From contig CAAGBS010000013.1 in NCBI GenBank assembly GCA_900768125.1, positions 1 through 35,899 of the forward strand: a stretch of 35,899 bases of DNA, read 5' to 3'. This document shows positions 24,069 through 30,856 of this stretch, one piece after another. The position numbers and the translations under genes were made by a program. Below the pieces are notes generated by a model. The model was given only the letters and a program-made list of their open reading frames with translations, was not told where the DNA came from and did not search any database. Numbering within the stretch: position 1 is the first letter of the stretch; every line of letters starts with the position of its first letter. This stretch comes from Oscillospiraceae bacterium. Its GTDB lineage: Bacteria > Bacillota > Clostridia > Oscillospirales > Ruminococcaceae.

Positions 24069-25073
24069 ATGAGCATGACAAAAAGAGCGGTCACACTGCT
24101 GACTGCATTCCTGACCCTGGCGGCGCTGCTGGCGTTCGCGCTGCCGATGACTGCGAACGCTTTGCCTGCTGACGCGCTGTTCACGGGGCGCAGGCAGGTC
24201 AGCGGAAAGTACGTCATTTCCGAAAGCTGCGTCATTCCGAAAGGCTCCACGCTGTACGTCAAAAACGGCGGCAAAGTCTACATCAGGGAGGGCGCGGAGG
24301 TGCGTCTGGACGGCACGCTGAAAGTGGCGGCAGGCGGCGCGGTGTACGTCAAGGGCAGCATTATCGCGGGGGATTCCGGGCTGGCTTCGGTCACGGGTTC
24401 GCTGAAGCTGCAGAAGGGCGGAAGCTATGTCCAGGGCGGCAGGCTGAACGTGAACAAGGGCGGTAAGATCTACGGTCTTGGCACGCTGGAGGTAGTGAAC
24501 AACTTCTCGGACATCAACTGCAAGGGTACTGTCACGGCGAAGATAAAGGCGCCCGCTCCTGTCGAGACGGACGGCGTTACCACGGTCGGCGGCGTGATAA
24601 TAGTCAACCGTCAGTTCGACCTGCCGGAGGACTACGGCGACGGTCTGGACGACGAGACCTACAGCGCCTACCTCGCGATGAGGGAGGCTTCCGGGTTCGA
24701 TATGTCGATAGTTTCCGGCTTCCGCTCCTACGAGAAGCAGCGGCAGACTTTCGCCTACTGGGCTTCGATAGACGGCGCGGAGGTTGCGGACACATACTCC
24801 GCACAGCCCGGTCACTCCGAGCACCAGACGGGTCTCGCGATGGATATTTCCTCGCTGCGCCAGACCTACGGCGACACCCCGGAGGGTATCTGGCTCGCCC
24901 AGAACTGCTGGAAGTACGGCTTCCTGCTGCGCTACCCCAAGGGAAGCGAGCATATCACCGGGTATATCTACGAGCCGTGGCATGTCCGCTACCTCGGAAA
25001 GAGCACCGCCAAGCTGATACACGACAGCGGGCTGACGCTGGAAGAATTTCTCGGCGTGTATAGTAATGCGTAA
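24069..25073 (+). CDS. VanY-family D-alanyl-D-alanine carboxypeptidase
   Basis: A 334-residue exported protein. Signal peptide about 1-31. Residues about 45-160 are Gly/Lys/Val repeats (LYVKNGGKVYIREGAEVRLDG style) that suggest a short beta-solenoid, perhaps a wall-binding stalk. The C-terminal VanY/DacB zinc peptidase domain has SGFRSYEKQ, SxHxxGxAxD at 250-259 and EPWH at 302-305, giving zinc ligands His252, Asp259 and His305 with catalytic Glu302. It removes the terminal D-Ala from peptidoglycan stems. AAAGGAG precedes the ATG. The last codons and stop lie in a MITE-like repeat. No vanHAX genes are nearby, so this is wall maturation rather than glycopeptide resistance. Confidence 0.93.
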   Translation: MSMTKRAVTLLTAFLTLAALLAFALPMTANALPADALFTGRRQVSGKYVISESCVIPKGSTLYVKNGGKVYIREGAEVRLDGTLKVAAGGAVYVKGSIIAGDSGLASVTGSLKLQKGGSYVQGGRLNVNKGGKIYGLGTLEVVNNFSDINCKGTVTAKIKAPAPVETDGVTTVGGVIIVNRQFDLPEDYGDGLDDETYSAYLAMREASGFDMSIVSGFRSYEKQRQTFAYWASIDGAEVADTYSAQPGHSEHQTGLAMDISSLRQTYGDTPEGIWLAQNCWKYGFLLRYPKGSEHITGYIYEPWHVRYLGKSTAKLIHDSGLTLEEFLGVYSNA

Positions 25074-25278
25074 TTCGTAATGCGTAATTCGTAATTATGA
25101 TGTCCCGCTCTGCGGGACGATTACAAATTATTTTTCAATAGCAATAATAACAAGGCAGGTTCTATATATGCGGGCGGAGCAAGCTCCGCCCCTACGTTTT
25201 TCTCGGTCTCTGATTCTTTTGTAATTCCGCGCGAAGCGCACATTAATTACGCATTACGCATTTCGAATTACGAATTTC
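25063..25278. mobile_element. MITE-like element with long inverted ends
   Basis: Left end 25063-25096 consists of GTAATGCGTAATTC-type units; the right end, about 25243-25278, is their inverted counterpart (TAATTACGCATTACGC, then AATTACGAATT). The interior has a GTCCCGC/GCGGGAC hairpin (25102-25118, with a weak T-run nearby that may end vanY transcripts) and a module A palindrome (25168-25196). No ORF. The left end supplies the VanY stop codon. The rest of the gene-free stretch (25279-25462) holds only the next promoter. Confidence 0.6.
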
Positions 25279-25360
25279 ATAATATTACACAATTGCGCAC
25301 CCGCAATTCCGGAGATATTCACAATAATGCGGCAGACTGTACAGAATTAACAAAAAACAC

Positions 25361-25389
25361 TTTACATGTTGAAGATTTTGTGGTATAAT
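25361..25389 (+). promoter_or_regulatory. Sigma-A promoter of the CobU-like/pilT operon
   Basis: TTTACA (25361-25366), 17-base spacer, TATAAT (25384-25389). Leader of about 65 bases. Confidence 0.85.
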
Positions 25390-25462
25390 GGATTAAATGG
25401 TATTCGGCGGCTGTCGTGATATGCAGTCCGCTCTGACAAAATCTGAAAGGAATGGTGGCGAA

Positions 25463-26008
25463 ATGTCTAAATCTATCCTGATAACAGGAGGGGCTGCAAG
25501 CGGAAAGTCGCGCTGGGCGGCTACCAGCTACTCCCACTACGACTATGTGCTGTACCTCCGCACCGGAGAGGCGGTCGACCCGGACACACTGCACCGCATA
25601 GAATACAGCAACAACCAGAACGGCGTTGAATGGGACATCGTGGACAAGGTCTACGAAGAACCCGCCGCGCAGATAGGCGACCACAAGTTCGTTATCTTCG
25701 ACCGCCTCAGCGACTACGCCTCGATAGTCATAAACCGCATGTGCCCCGATATCTCGAAGATGGACGACGACCTGATGAAATCCATCGAGCGCCGTATAAT
25801 TTCCGATGTTGAACAGATGCGCGAACGTATCCGCGAACTCAACGGAAGCATGATAATAATTACCATCGAGACCGGATTCTCAGTCCCCTCCGCCGACCCG
25901 GCGAACATTGCGCTCCGTAAAATTCTCGGAAGCGTCAACCAGCGTATAGCCAATTCCTCAGACGAGGTATATTTCTCCGCAAGCGGTATTCAGTTCAAGA
26001 TCAAGTAA
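25463..26008 (+). CDS. CobU-like P-loop protein, GMP-accepting histidine absent
   Basis: A 181-residue protein matching the CobU fold (adenosylcobinamide kinase/guanylyltransferase) from end to end: P-loop GGAASGKS at the N-terminus, RIEYSNNQNGVEW in the middle, and C-terminal SVNQRIANSSDEVYFSASGI closely matching the CobU ending. In CobU, the middle segment carries the histidine that takes GMP (His46); by eye, Tyr-Ser stand at the equivalent position. No cobalamin gene is nearby. The protein probably binds a nucleotide but has another job. ATG 25463 chosen over an upstream in-frame ATG without a site. PilT follows 35 bases later. Confidence 0.75.
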   Translation: MSKSILITGGAASGKSRWAATSYSHYDYVLYLRTGEAVDPDTLHRIEYSNNQNGVEWDIVDKVYEEPAAQIGDHKFVIFDRLSDYASIVINRMCPDISKMDDDLMKSIERRIISDVEQMRERIRELNGSMIIITIETGFSVPSADPANIALRKILGSVNQRIANSSDEVYFSASGIQFKIK

Positions 26009-26043
26009 CACTACACTACATATTCGGGAAGGAACAGAACATC

Positions 26044-27099
26044 ATGACTTTTGAAGAATTTATAATGCAGGCACGCGAAATGAACGCCTCCGATATCCAC
26101 CTGACCGTCGGCGCGCCCACCGTTGTGCGCGTGAACGGCGAGCTTCGCAAGTACACCGAGCTTTCAGACCAGGTCGTAAACCGCACTATTCTTTCCATTC
26201 TTTCAGCCGAGCAGGAAAAAATGCTCACCGAGGGCAAGGATATAGATTTCAGCTTTGAGCTTAAAAACGGCGCACGCCAGCGCGTCAACGTATTCCGCCA
26301 GAGCGGAAAGCTGGCGGCTTGTATACGTCTGCTCAACGCCGAGATACCCACCCTCGAGGAACTCAAAATGCCGCCGATCCTGCTTGATTTCGCGAAGAAG
26401 CGCAGAGGTCTGGTGCTCGTGACCGGTCCCACCGGCGCGGGTAAGTCCACCACCCTAGCGGCGCTGATGGAATACATCAACAAGACCCGCGCGTGCCATG
26501 TCATCACCATCGAGGACCCGATAGAGTACCGCTACAAGCAGGAGAAGGCAACTATCCACCAGAGAGAGCTGGGGCGCGATGTGCCGTCCTTCCACGAGGC
26601 GCTCCGCAGTGCGCTGCGTGAGGACCCGGACGTTATCCTCATCGGCGAGATGCGCGACTATGAGACCATCTCCCTTGCGATGACCGCCGCCGAGACCGGA
26701 CACCTCGTCTTCGGCACGCTGCATACCTCAAGCGCCGCCCAGACCGTTGACAGAATCATCGACGCCTGCCCGGTGCATTCGCAGGACCAGGTGCGCTCGC
26801 AGCTTGCAAGCATGATACAGGGCATCATCGCGCAGACGCTTATCCCCCGCGCGGACGGCAAGGGCAGAGTAGCCGCAGTCGAGGTCATGATAGGCACGGA
26901 CGCGGTGCGCAACCTTATCCGCTCCTCAAAGATAAACATGATGGAGACCACCATGGCGGCAGGCGGCCGCGAGGGCATGTGTACCCTCAACGGAAGCCTT
27001 GCGAACCTCTACAAGACCGGTCAGATATCCTACGAGACCGCGCTTGAATACGCCACCGACCGCGGAGAAATGGAGAAAAAACTCCTCAGCGGCATATAA
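26044..27099 (+). CDS. pilT: PilT-type twitching motility ATPase
   Basis: A 351-residue type IV pilus retraction ATPase. The N-terminal PAS-like domain shows ASDIHLTVGAPTVVRVNGEL. The RecA-like core has Walker A GPTGAGKS (128-135), Asp-box ITIEDPIEY, Walker B DVILIGEMRD and His-box TAAETGHLVFGTLHT. The C-terminal AVRNLIRSSK corresponds to the AIRNLIRE motif that marks PilT rather than PilB. ATP hydrolysis in the hexamer pulls pilin back into the membrane. AAGGAAC lies 11 bases before ATG. No other pilus gene is in the window; it is grouped with the CobU-like gene. Confidence 0.93.
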   Translation: MTFEEFIMQAREMNASDIHLTVGAPTVVRVNGELRKYTELSDQVVNRTILSILSAEQEKMLTEGKDIDFSFELKNGARQRVNVFRQSGKLAACIRLLNAEIPTLEELKMPPILLDFAKKRRGLVLVTGPTGAGKSTTLAALMEYINKTRACHVITIEDPIEYRYKQEKATIHQRELGRDVPSFHEALRSALREDPDVILIGEMRDYETISLAMTAAETGHLVFGTLHTSSAAQTVDRIIDACPVHSQDQVRSQLASMIQGIIAQTLIPRADGKGRVAAVEVMIGTDAVRNLIRSSKINMMETTMAAGGREGMCTLNGSLANLYKTGQISYETALEYATDRGEMEKKLLSGI

Positions 27100-27122
27100 T
27101 AGCATAGCACTGTAGAATATGA

Positions 27123-27152
27123 ACGTCCGCGAGCAATATCGCGGACGTGTTT
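27123..27152 (+). terminator. Hairpin after pilT, weak terminator
   Basis: ACGTCCGCGA (27123-27132) pairs perfectly with TCGCGGACGT (27139-27148), followed only by GTTTA. It lies 24 bases after the pilT stop and could end some transcripts before the next gene. Confidence 0.6.
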
Positions 27153-27169
27153 AATGAAAGGGACAATTT

Positions 27170-28081
27170 ATGAAGTCTATTCCTGTTATAGAACTAAATT
27201 CCATGATATCTGACCCGCATACGCTAGTAGAAAAATCAGAGAACGCCTATGCCGACCAGATATCGCGCGCGGCGGAGCGTATCTACCGTGAGCGCCGGAA
27301 GAAACCGGTGGTGCTCATCTCGGGGCCTTCCGGGTCGGGAAAGACCACCACTGCGGGCAGGCTCGCGCGGCTGCTTGAGGACAACGGCTGCCGTGCGCAC
27401 ACCATCTCGATGGATAATTATTTCCTGCCGCTGTCCGCAGATGAACGCCGGCTCGCCGAGGAGGGAAAGTTCGATTTTGAGTCCCCGAAGCGGCTGGACA
27501 CGGAGCTTTTCAGGCGGCACATCGAGCTTCTGAGCCGGTGCCAGCCCATCGACGTCCCCGCGTTCGACTTCACCCTGCAGGACAGGAAGCCCGGTTTCCG
27601 GCTGGAATATCAGCCCGGGGATATCGTGATAATGGAGGGTATCCACGCGCTGAACCCCGACGTCATCGGGCACTCGGACGACTACACCAACCGCGTCTAC
27701 GTCTCGGTAAGAACGCGCCTTGAAAGCGGCGGGGAGCTTCTCCACCCGTCAAAGATACGCCTTATTCGGCGGCTTATCCGCGACAAGCTGTACCGCGGGC
27801 GCTCCATCACAGAAACCATGGAGTTCTTCAAATCGGTGGAGCGCGGCGAGGACCTGTATATCATGCCCTACAAGCACCGCGCGAGCTTTGATATAGATAC
27901 GTTCATCGCGTATGAGCCGATGGTCTACCGGAATATACTGCTGGGCGACCTGCACGGTGTTTCGAAGACCTTTCCGGAGTACGAAAAGTACGCAGACATC
28001 GAAAAATTCCTGCGGGAACTGGAACCGCTCGACCCGGCGAATGTGCCGGATAATTCCCTTGTGAGGGAGTTTATAGGATAA
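27170..28081 (+). CDS. Uridine kinase-family P-loop kinase
   Basis: A 303-residue nucleoside kinase-like protein. The Walker A GPSGSGKT is at 52-59, preceded by a 50-residue N-terminal extension. SMDNYFLPLS holds the Asp that activates the acceptor hydroxyl, and DIVIMEGIHALN is the uridine-kinase signature. RxxRRLIRDKLYRGRS is the lid region. Members phosphorylate uridine/cytidine or phosphoribulose; the long N- and C-terminal parts place it in the larger Firmicutes group (sometimes linked to a TGS domain, missing here). Substrate is therefore uncertain. AAAGGGAC precedes the ATG. Confidence 0.85.
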   Translation: MKSIPVIELNSMISDPHTLVEKSENAYADQISRAAERIYRERRKKPVVLISGPSGSGKTTTAGRLARLLEDNGCRAHTISMDNYFLPLSADERRLAEEGKFDFESPKRLDTELFRRHIELLSRCQPIDVPAFDFTLQDRKPGFRLEYQPGDIVIMEGIHALNPDVIGHSDDYTNRVYVSVRTRLESGGELLHPSKIRLIRRLIRDKLYRGRSITETMEFFKSVERGEDLYIMPYKHRASFDIDTFIAYEPMVYRNILLGDLHGVSKTFPEYEKYADIEKFLRELEPLDPANVPDNSLVREFIG

Positions 28082-28120
28082 AAAAACGCGCTTCGCGAAC
28101 ATATATAAGAAAGGCAAAAA

Positions 28121-28201
28121 ATGCACATCAGAAAATTTGAGAAAATGGACGGCACCTACGCCGACATAATCCCCCACTGTTTTGACGTGACGAAGCTATG
28201 A
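28121..28201 (+). CDS. 26-codon ORF coupled to the FliB-like gene
   Basis: ATG 28121 follows AAAGG and opens a 26-codon frame that ends TGA at 28199-28201, overlapping the next start codon as ATGA. The FliB-like gene has no ribosome-binding site of its own, so translation would depend on this small frame. The peptide starts MHIRKFEKMDGTYAD; I do not recognise it. It may be a leader peptide or the remnant of a longer gene. Confidence 0.5.
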   Translation: MHIRKFEKMDGTYADIIPHCFDVTKL

Positions 28202-29208
28202 TGAGACCATATTTCTACGACAAATTCGTCTGTATCGGCGACAAATGCACCGACAACTGCTGCATAGGCTGGGAAATCGACATCGACCCGCCCGCAATGG
28301 AACGCTTCGCGAAAGTCCCCGGCGAGTTCGGGGAACGGCTTCGGGGGGCTGTCCACGGCGGGGAGCAGCCCACATTCGCGCTGACCTCCGGCGACCGCTG
28401 CGCGCTTCTGCGTGAGGACGGGCTGTGCGAACTTATCCTCCGCTGCGGGGACGGCATTCTCTGCGACATCTGCGCGCTGCACCCCCGGTTCTTCAACGAG
28501 TTCGGCGCGGTGCGGGAGGCGGGTCTGGGCTTGTGCTGCGAGGAGGTCTGCCGGCTGATGTTCAGCAGTTCCGAGCCGCTGGAGTTCATTCTGGACGCGG
28601 AGGATACAGCCGCGCTTTCCGAGGACGACGACTACACTGCGCTTCTGCGGGAATCCCGCGCGATGCTTTTCGCCGCCCTGCAGGAGCGCAGTTTCCCGAT
28701 AACGCAGCGCCTGAGCCGCTGTGCGGAGTACGCCTGGCGGATACAGGAAGCGATAGAGCTTGACCAGCCGCTTCCCGGCGTGCCGGAGGATTATCCGGAT
28801 ATCTTCACCGCCGGGGAAATCGCGCGGCTTCTCGATACGCTTTCCGGAATGGAGAGCGTGAACGGGGACTGGACAGCCACTCTGGAACGGCTGGTACAGC
28901 GGCAGGAGGAGCTTCTCGCGGCGCTTCCGGAGTTCCTCGGGAGCACCGGGGAGGAATGGCGTTACGAGCACATCGCGGCGTACTTCCTCTACCGCCACTT
29001 CACGGACTGCCTCTCAGACGGCGCGATCTACGCGCGGGCTATGATGGCGTGCGGTTCGGCGGCGGCGGTCATGCTGATGGACTGCATGCGCCGGCTGGAT
29101 TCCGGCGCGCTTTCCGGGTGGGACAGGATACTTGACCTGAAACTCTACTCAAAGCAGGTGGAATACTCCGAGGAGAACACCGAGCAGTTCATTGCGGAAT
29201 ACGACTAA
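28198..29208 (+). CDS. FliB-family lysine-N-methylase
   Basis: A 336-residue protein of the FliB family (flagellin lysine-N-methylase). The N-terminal FVCIGDKCTDNCCIGWEID contains the C-x5-C-x3-CC cluster, followed by a second set in LCELILRCGDGILCDICALHPR. These cysteines are thought to hold a metal centre. In Salmonella FliB methylates flagellin lysines, but Clostridia without flagella also have members. There is no flagellar gene here, so the target is unknown. It starts at tandem ATG codons (28198 and 28201), the first overlapping the stop of the 26-codon ORF. Confidence 0.85.
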   Translation: MMRPYFYDKFVCIGDKCTDNCCIGWEIDIDPPAMERFAKVPGEFGERLRGAVHGGEQPTFALTSGDRCALLREDGLCELILRCGDGILCDICALHPRFFNEFGAVREAGLGLCCEEVCRLMFSSSEPLEFILDAEDTAALSEDDDYTALLRESRAMLFAALQERSFPITQRLSRCAEYAWRIQEAIELDQPLPGVPEDYPDIFTAGEIARLLDTLSGMESVNGDWTATLERLVQRQEELLAALPEFLGSTGEEWRYEHIAAYFLYRHFTDCLSDGAIYARAMMACGSAAAVMLMDCMRRLDSGALSGWDRILDLKLYSKQVEYSEENTEQFIAEYD

Positions 29209-29347
29209 AAGTTCAGCGCCGGTGCTTTCACATCGGCGCTGAAAGGGTATATCTTAACCAGCCGTTAATGCCTCCGGCTATTCACGGGCGCACCGGCAGG
29301 ACAGCACGCCACCATCGGCGCGGCTGTGGGTTTTCAAAACCATACCC
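29206..29347 (-). ncRNA. Candidate stand-alone structured RNA
   Basis: Read on the minus strand, GGGTAT (29342-29347) can pair with ATACCC (29245-29250), enclosing three stems: GGTTTT/AAAACC, ACAGC-CGCC/GGCG-GCTGT (29301-29310 with 29317-29327) and AGCCG/CGGCT (29260-29264, 29275-29279). An alternative extends the second stem with GGCAGG/CCTGCC (29295-29300, 29346-29351). It ends with a 10-bp GC-rich hairpin (29212-29243) and TTTT. A promoter-like -10 sits 7 bases before the closing helix. No long ORF is present, and I recognise no known RNA family. Confidence 0.45.
29207..29243 (-). terminator. Hairpin between convergent genes
   Basis: TTCAGCGCCG (29212-29221) pairs with CGGCGCTGAA (29234-29243). 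On the minus strand a four-T run follows (29207-29210). On the plus strand no T-run follows, so it would serve minus-strand transcripts better than fliB. Confidence 0.55.
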
Positions 29348-29353
29348 TGCCTT

Positions 29354-29383
29354 ATAATATGCCCGGTCAGGCTTTATTGTGAG
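29354..29383 (-). promoter_or_regulatory. Possible promoter of the structured RNA
   Basis: On the minus strand CTCACA (29378-29383; 4 of 6 to consensus), an 18-base spacer and TATTAT (29354-29359). The predicted start is about 29347, the first base of the proposed closing helix. Confidence 0.4.
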
Positions 29384-29389
29384 GGATTT

Positions 29390-30013
29390 TTACTGCGCTG
29401 TTTCCGGAGGTCGAGACGTGTCGTTACGGGCGGGTCCGGCGGTCTGGGACGTGTCGTTATGGCTTCTGGTGACGGCGAAATAGTACTGCGCCGTTCCCTG
29501 CTCAAAGCTCAGGTCAACTACCGCAACCCCGCTGTACGCTTCGTCCGGGAAGCTTATCGAGCCGTCCGGCGTGAAGTCAAGCGCGAAGCTGTCGGAACCG
29601 TCCAGCGGGTAGAACTGCGCTCCGGTGATTTCAGCGTTCCCAAGCTGTATTTTCGGTTCGTTCTCCGACACGGAATCGAGGTCCACCGCAGCGGTTATCA
29701 GCCCGTCTGCATAGGCGGTCAGCGATCCCGCGCTGCACGCCACGGAAGCTGTCCCCTGATAGTTCCATTCGTAGGAGCCGAGGGTCATCACTGCGGCGCT
29801 GGCAAGCCCGTTTCCGCTGTAGGTCACAAGGGTCTGCGGAGGGGTCTCAGGCTCGGTCGGCGCTTCACGGGTCAGGAATGCTATGTCAGGCTCCAGCGGC
29901 GCGATTTCGGTATCGGCGGCTGTCACGAGGGCTGTGGACGAGGTATCACCGGAGTTACACCCTGTGGCAAGGATAAATCCGGCAAGAGCCAGAAATGCGA
30001 TGTATTTTTTCAT
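29390..30013 (-). CDS. Small secreted lipoprotein, function unknown
   Basis: A 207-residue lipoprotein. Signal with lipobox ATGC, a Thr/Ser/Pro/Glu-rich linker to about 65, then a beta-rich domain (VTYSGNGLASAAVMTLGSYEWNYQ broken into strands; FALDFTPDGSISFPDE; AQYYFAVTR). The last 20 residues are a polar, disordered tail with two NDTS repeats. Family not recognised. ATG 30013 chosen since GGGAGG lies 7 bases upstream; an in-frame extension to 30139 crosses the divergent gene. A TATAAT at 30035-30040 is a likely -10 without a good -35. Confidence 0.8.
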   Translation of the reverse strand: MKKYIAFLALAGFILATGCNSGDTSSTALVTAADTEIAPLEPDIAFLTREAPTEPETPPQTLVTYSGNGLASAAVMTLGSYEWNYQGTASVACSAGSLTAYADGLITAAVDLDSVSENEPKIQLGNAEITGAQFYPLDGSDSFALDFTPDGSISFPDEAYSGVAVVDLSFEQGTAQYYFAVTRSHNDTSQTAGPARNDTSRPPETAQ

Positions 30014-30073
30014 AGGAAAACCTCCCTTTTCTTTATTATAAGTAATACCGGGCGGAAGCCAGAAAGGTTGCAC

Positions 30074-30745
30074 ATGACTACAGACGAAATAAGAAGCAGG
30101 CTTTTCGCCCTGCAGGACGTGAAATACCGCGATTTTCAATCCGGACTAATCCCGAATATCCCGCCGGAGACCATGATAGGCGTGCGCACGCCGGAACTCC
30201 GTCAGCTTGCGAAAGAGGTCGGAACAGATGAGGATTTCCTCGCGGCGCTGCCCCACCGGTATTTTGACGAGAACCAGCTGCACGCGTTCATAATTTCCGC
30301 GATAAGGGACAAATCGGAATGCCTGCGCCGGGCGGAGGAGTTTCTCCCATACGTCGACAACTGGGCGACCTGCGACCAGATGTCGCTGAAATGCTTCAAG
30401 AAGTCGCCGGAGGAGCTTCTCCCGCGTATCCGGATTTGGATAAAGTCCCCGCACACCTACAAGGTGCGGTTCGGCGTGGGGTGCCTGATGGAGTTCTTCC
30501 TCGATGAGCATTTCATTCCCGAATACATTGAACTGGTGTCGGAATTGCGCAGCGATGAATACTACGTCAACATGATGATAGCGTGGTATTTTGCCACCGC
30601 CCTTGCGAAGCAGTACGAAACGGCGGTGGGTTACATCGAGCGCCGCAGCCTTGACCCGTGGGTGCACCGCAAGGCTGTCCAGAAAGCCATCGAAAGCAGC
30701 CGCGTGACAGACGAGCACAAACAATACCTCAGAACGCTTAGATAG
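30074..30745 (+). CDS. AlkD-like DNA alkylation repair protein
   Basis: A 223-residue HEAT-like repeat protein of the DNA alkylation repair family (PF08713; AlkC/AlkD). Patterns include MIGVRTPELRQLAKEV, FDENQLHAFIIS, VDNWATCDQMS and IKSPHTYKVRFGVGCLM. The WATCD segment carries the Trp and Asp that in AlkD contact and hydrolyse the alkylated base. Members remove N3- and N7-alkylpurines without base flipping. ATG 30074 follows AGAAAGG and lies 60 bases from the divergent lipoprotein start. The longer reading frame opening at 29459 is an artefact that runs through the antisense of that gene. Confidence 0.9.
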   Translation: MTTDEIRSRLFALQDVKYRDFQSGLIPNIPPETMIGVRTPELRQLAKEVGTDEDFLAALPHRYFDENQLHAFIISAIRDKSECLRRAEEFLPYVDNWATCDQMSLKCFKKSPEELLPRIRIWIKSPHTYKVRFGVGCLMEFFLDEHFIPEYIELVSELRSDEYYVNMMIAWYFATALAKQYETAVGYIERRSLDPWVHRKAVQKAIESSRVTDEHKQYLRTLR

Positions 30746-30781
30746 TGTGCATTTACTCCGCAAAAAATTAGTTTTACGGGG

Positions 30782-30810
30782 TTGACAAATCATGTCCCGG
30801 GTTGTATAAT
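30782..30810 (+). promoter_or_regulatory. Consensus sigma-A promoter of fprA
   Basis: TTGACA (30782-30787), 17-base spacer, TATAAT (30805-30810). The spacer contains the palindrome CCCGGG (30796-30801). Leader about 40 bases. Confidence 0.9.
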
Positions 30811-30856
30811 AAATACAATAAATCAAAAATAGTTATTATTTTCAGGAGGGCTAAAA

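Noticed and set aside
24069..25073. Vancomycin-resistance cluster
   Set aside because: A VanY-type peptidase alone is common in wall metabolism. There is no vanH, vanA-type ligase, vanX, or VanRS two-component pair here.
25463..26008. Cobalamin biosynthesis gene
   Set aside because: The GMP-accepting histidine is absent by eye, and no other cob/cbi gene or cobalamin riboswitch is nearby.
28198..29208. Part of a flagellar locus
   Set aside because: Only a FliB-family methylase is present; no flagellin, hook, motor or chemotaxis gene is in the window. The FliM-like motifs at 35.3-35.9 kb sit on a protein without FliM domains.
29206..29347. tRNA or known small RNA (tRNA-Sec, SRP RNA, 6S, c-di-GMP or cobalamin riboswitch)
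   Set aside because: No T-loop GGTTCGAATCC-like motif, no anticodon stem and no SRP tetraloop consensus; none of the riboswitch cores I know fits. Kept only as an unnamed candidate RNA.
29459..30745. A 428-residue frame that would extend the AlkD-like protein upstream
   Set aside because: The first 205 codons run antisense to the lipoprotein gene. AGAAAGG and ATG 30074 fit the family's N-terminus.
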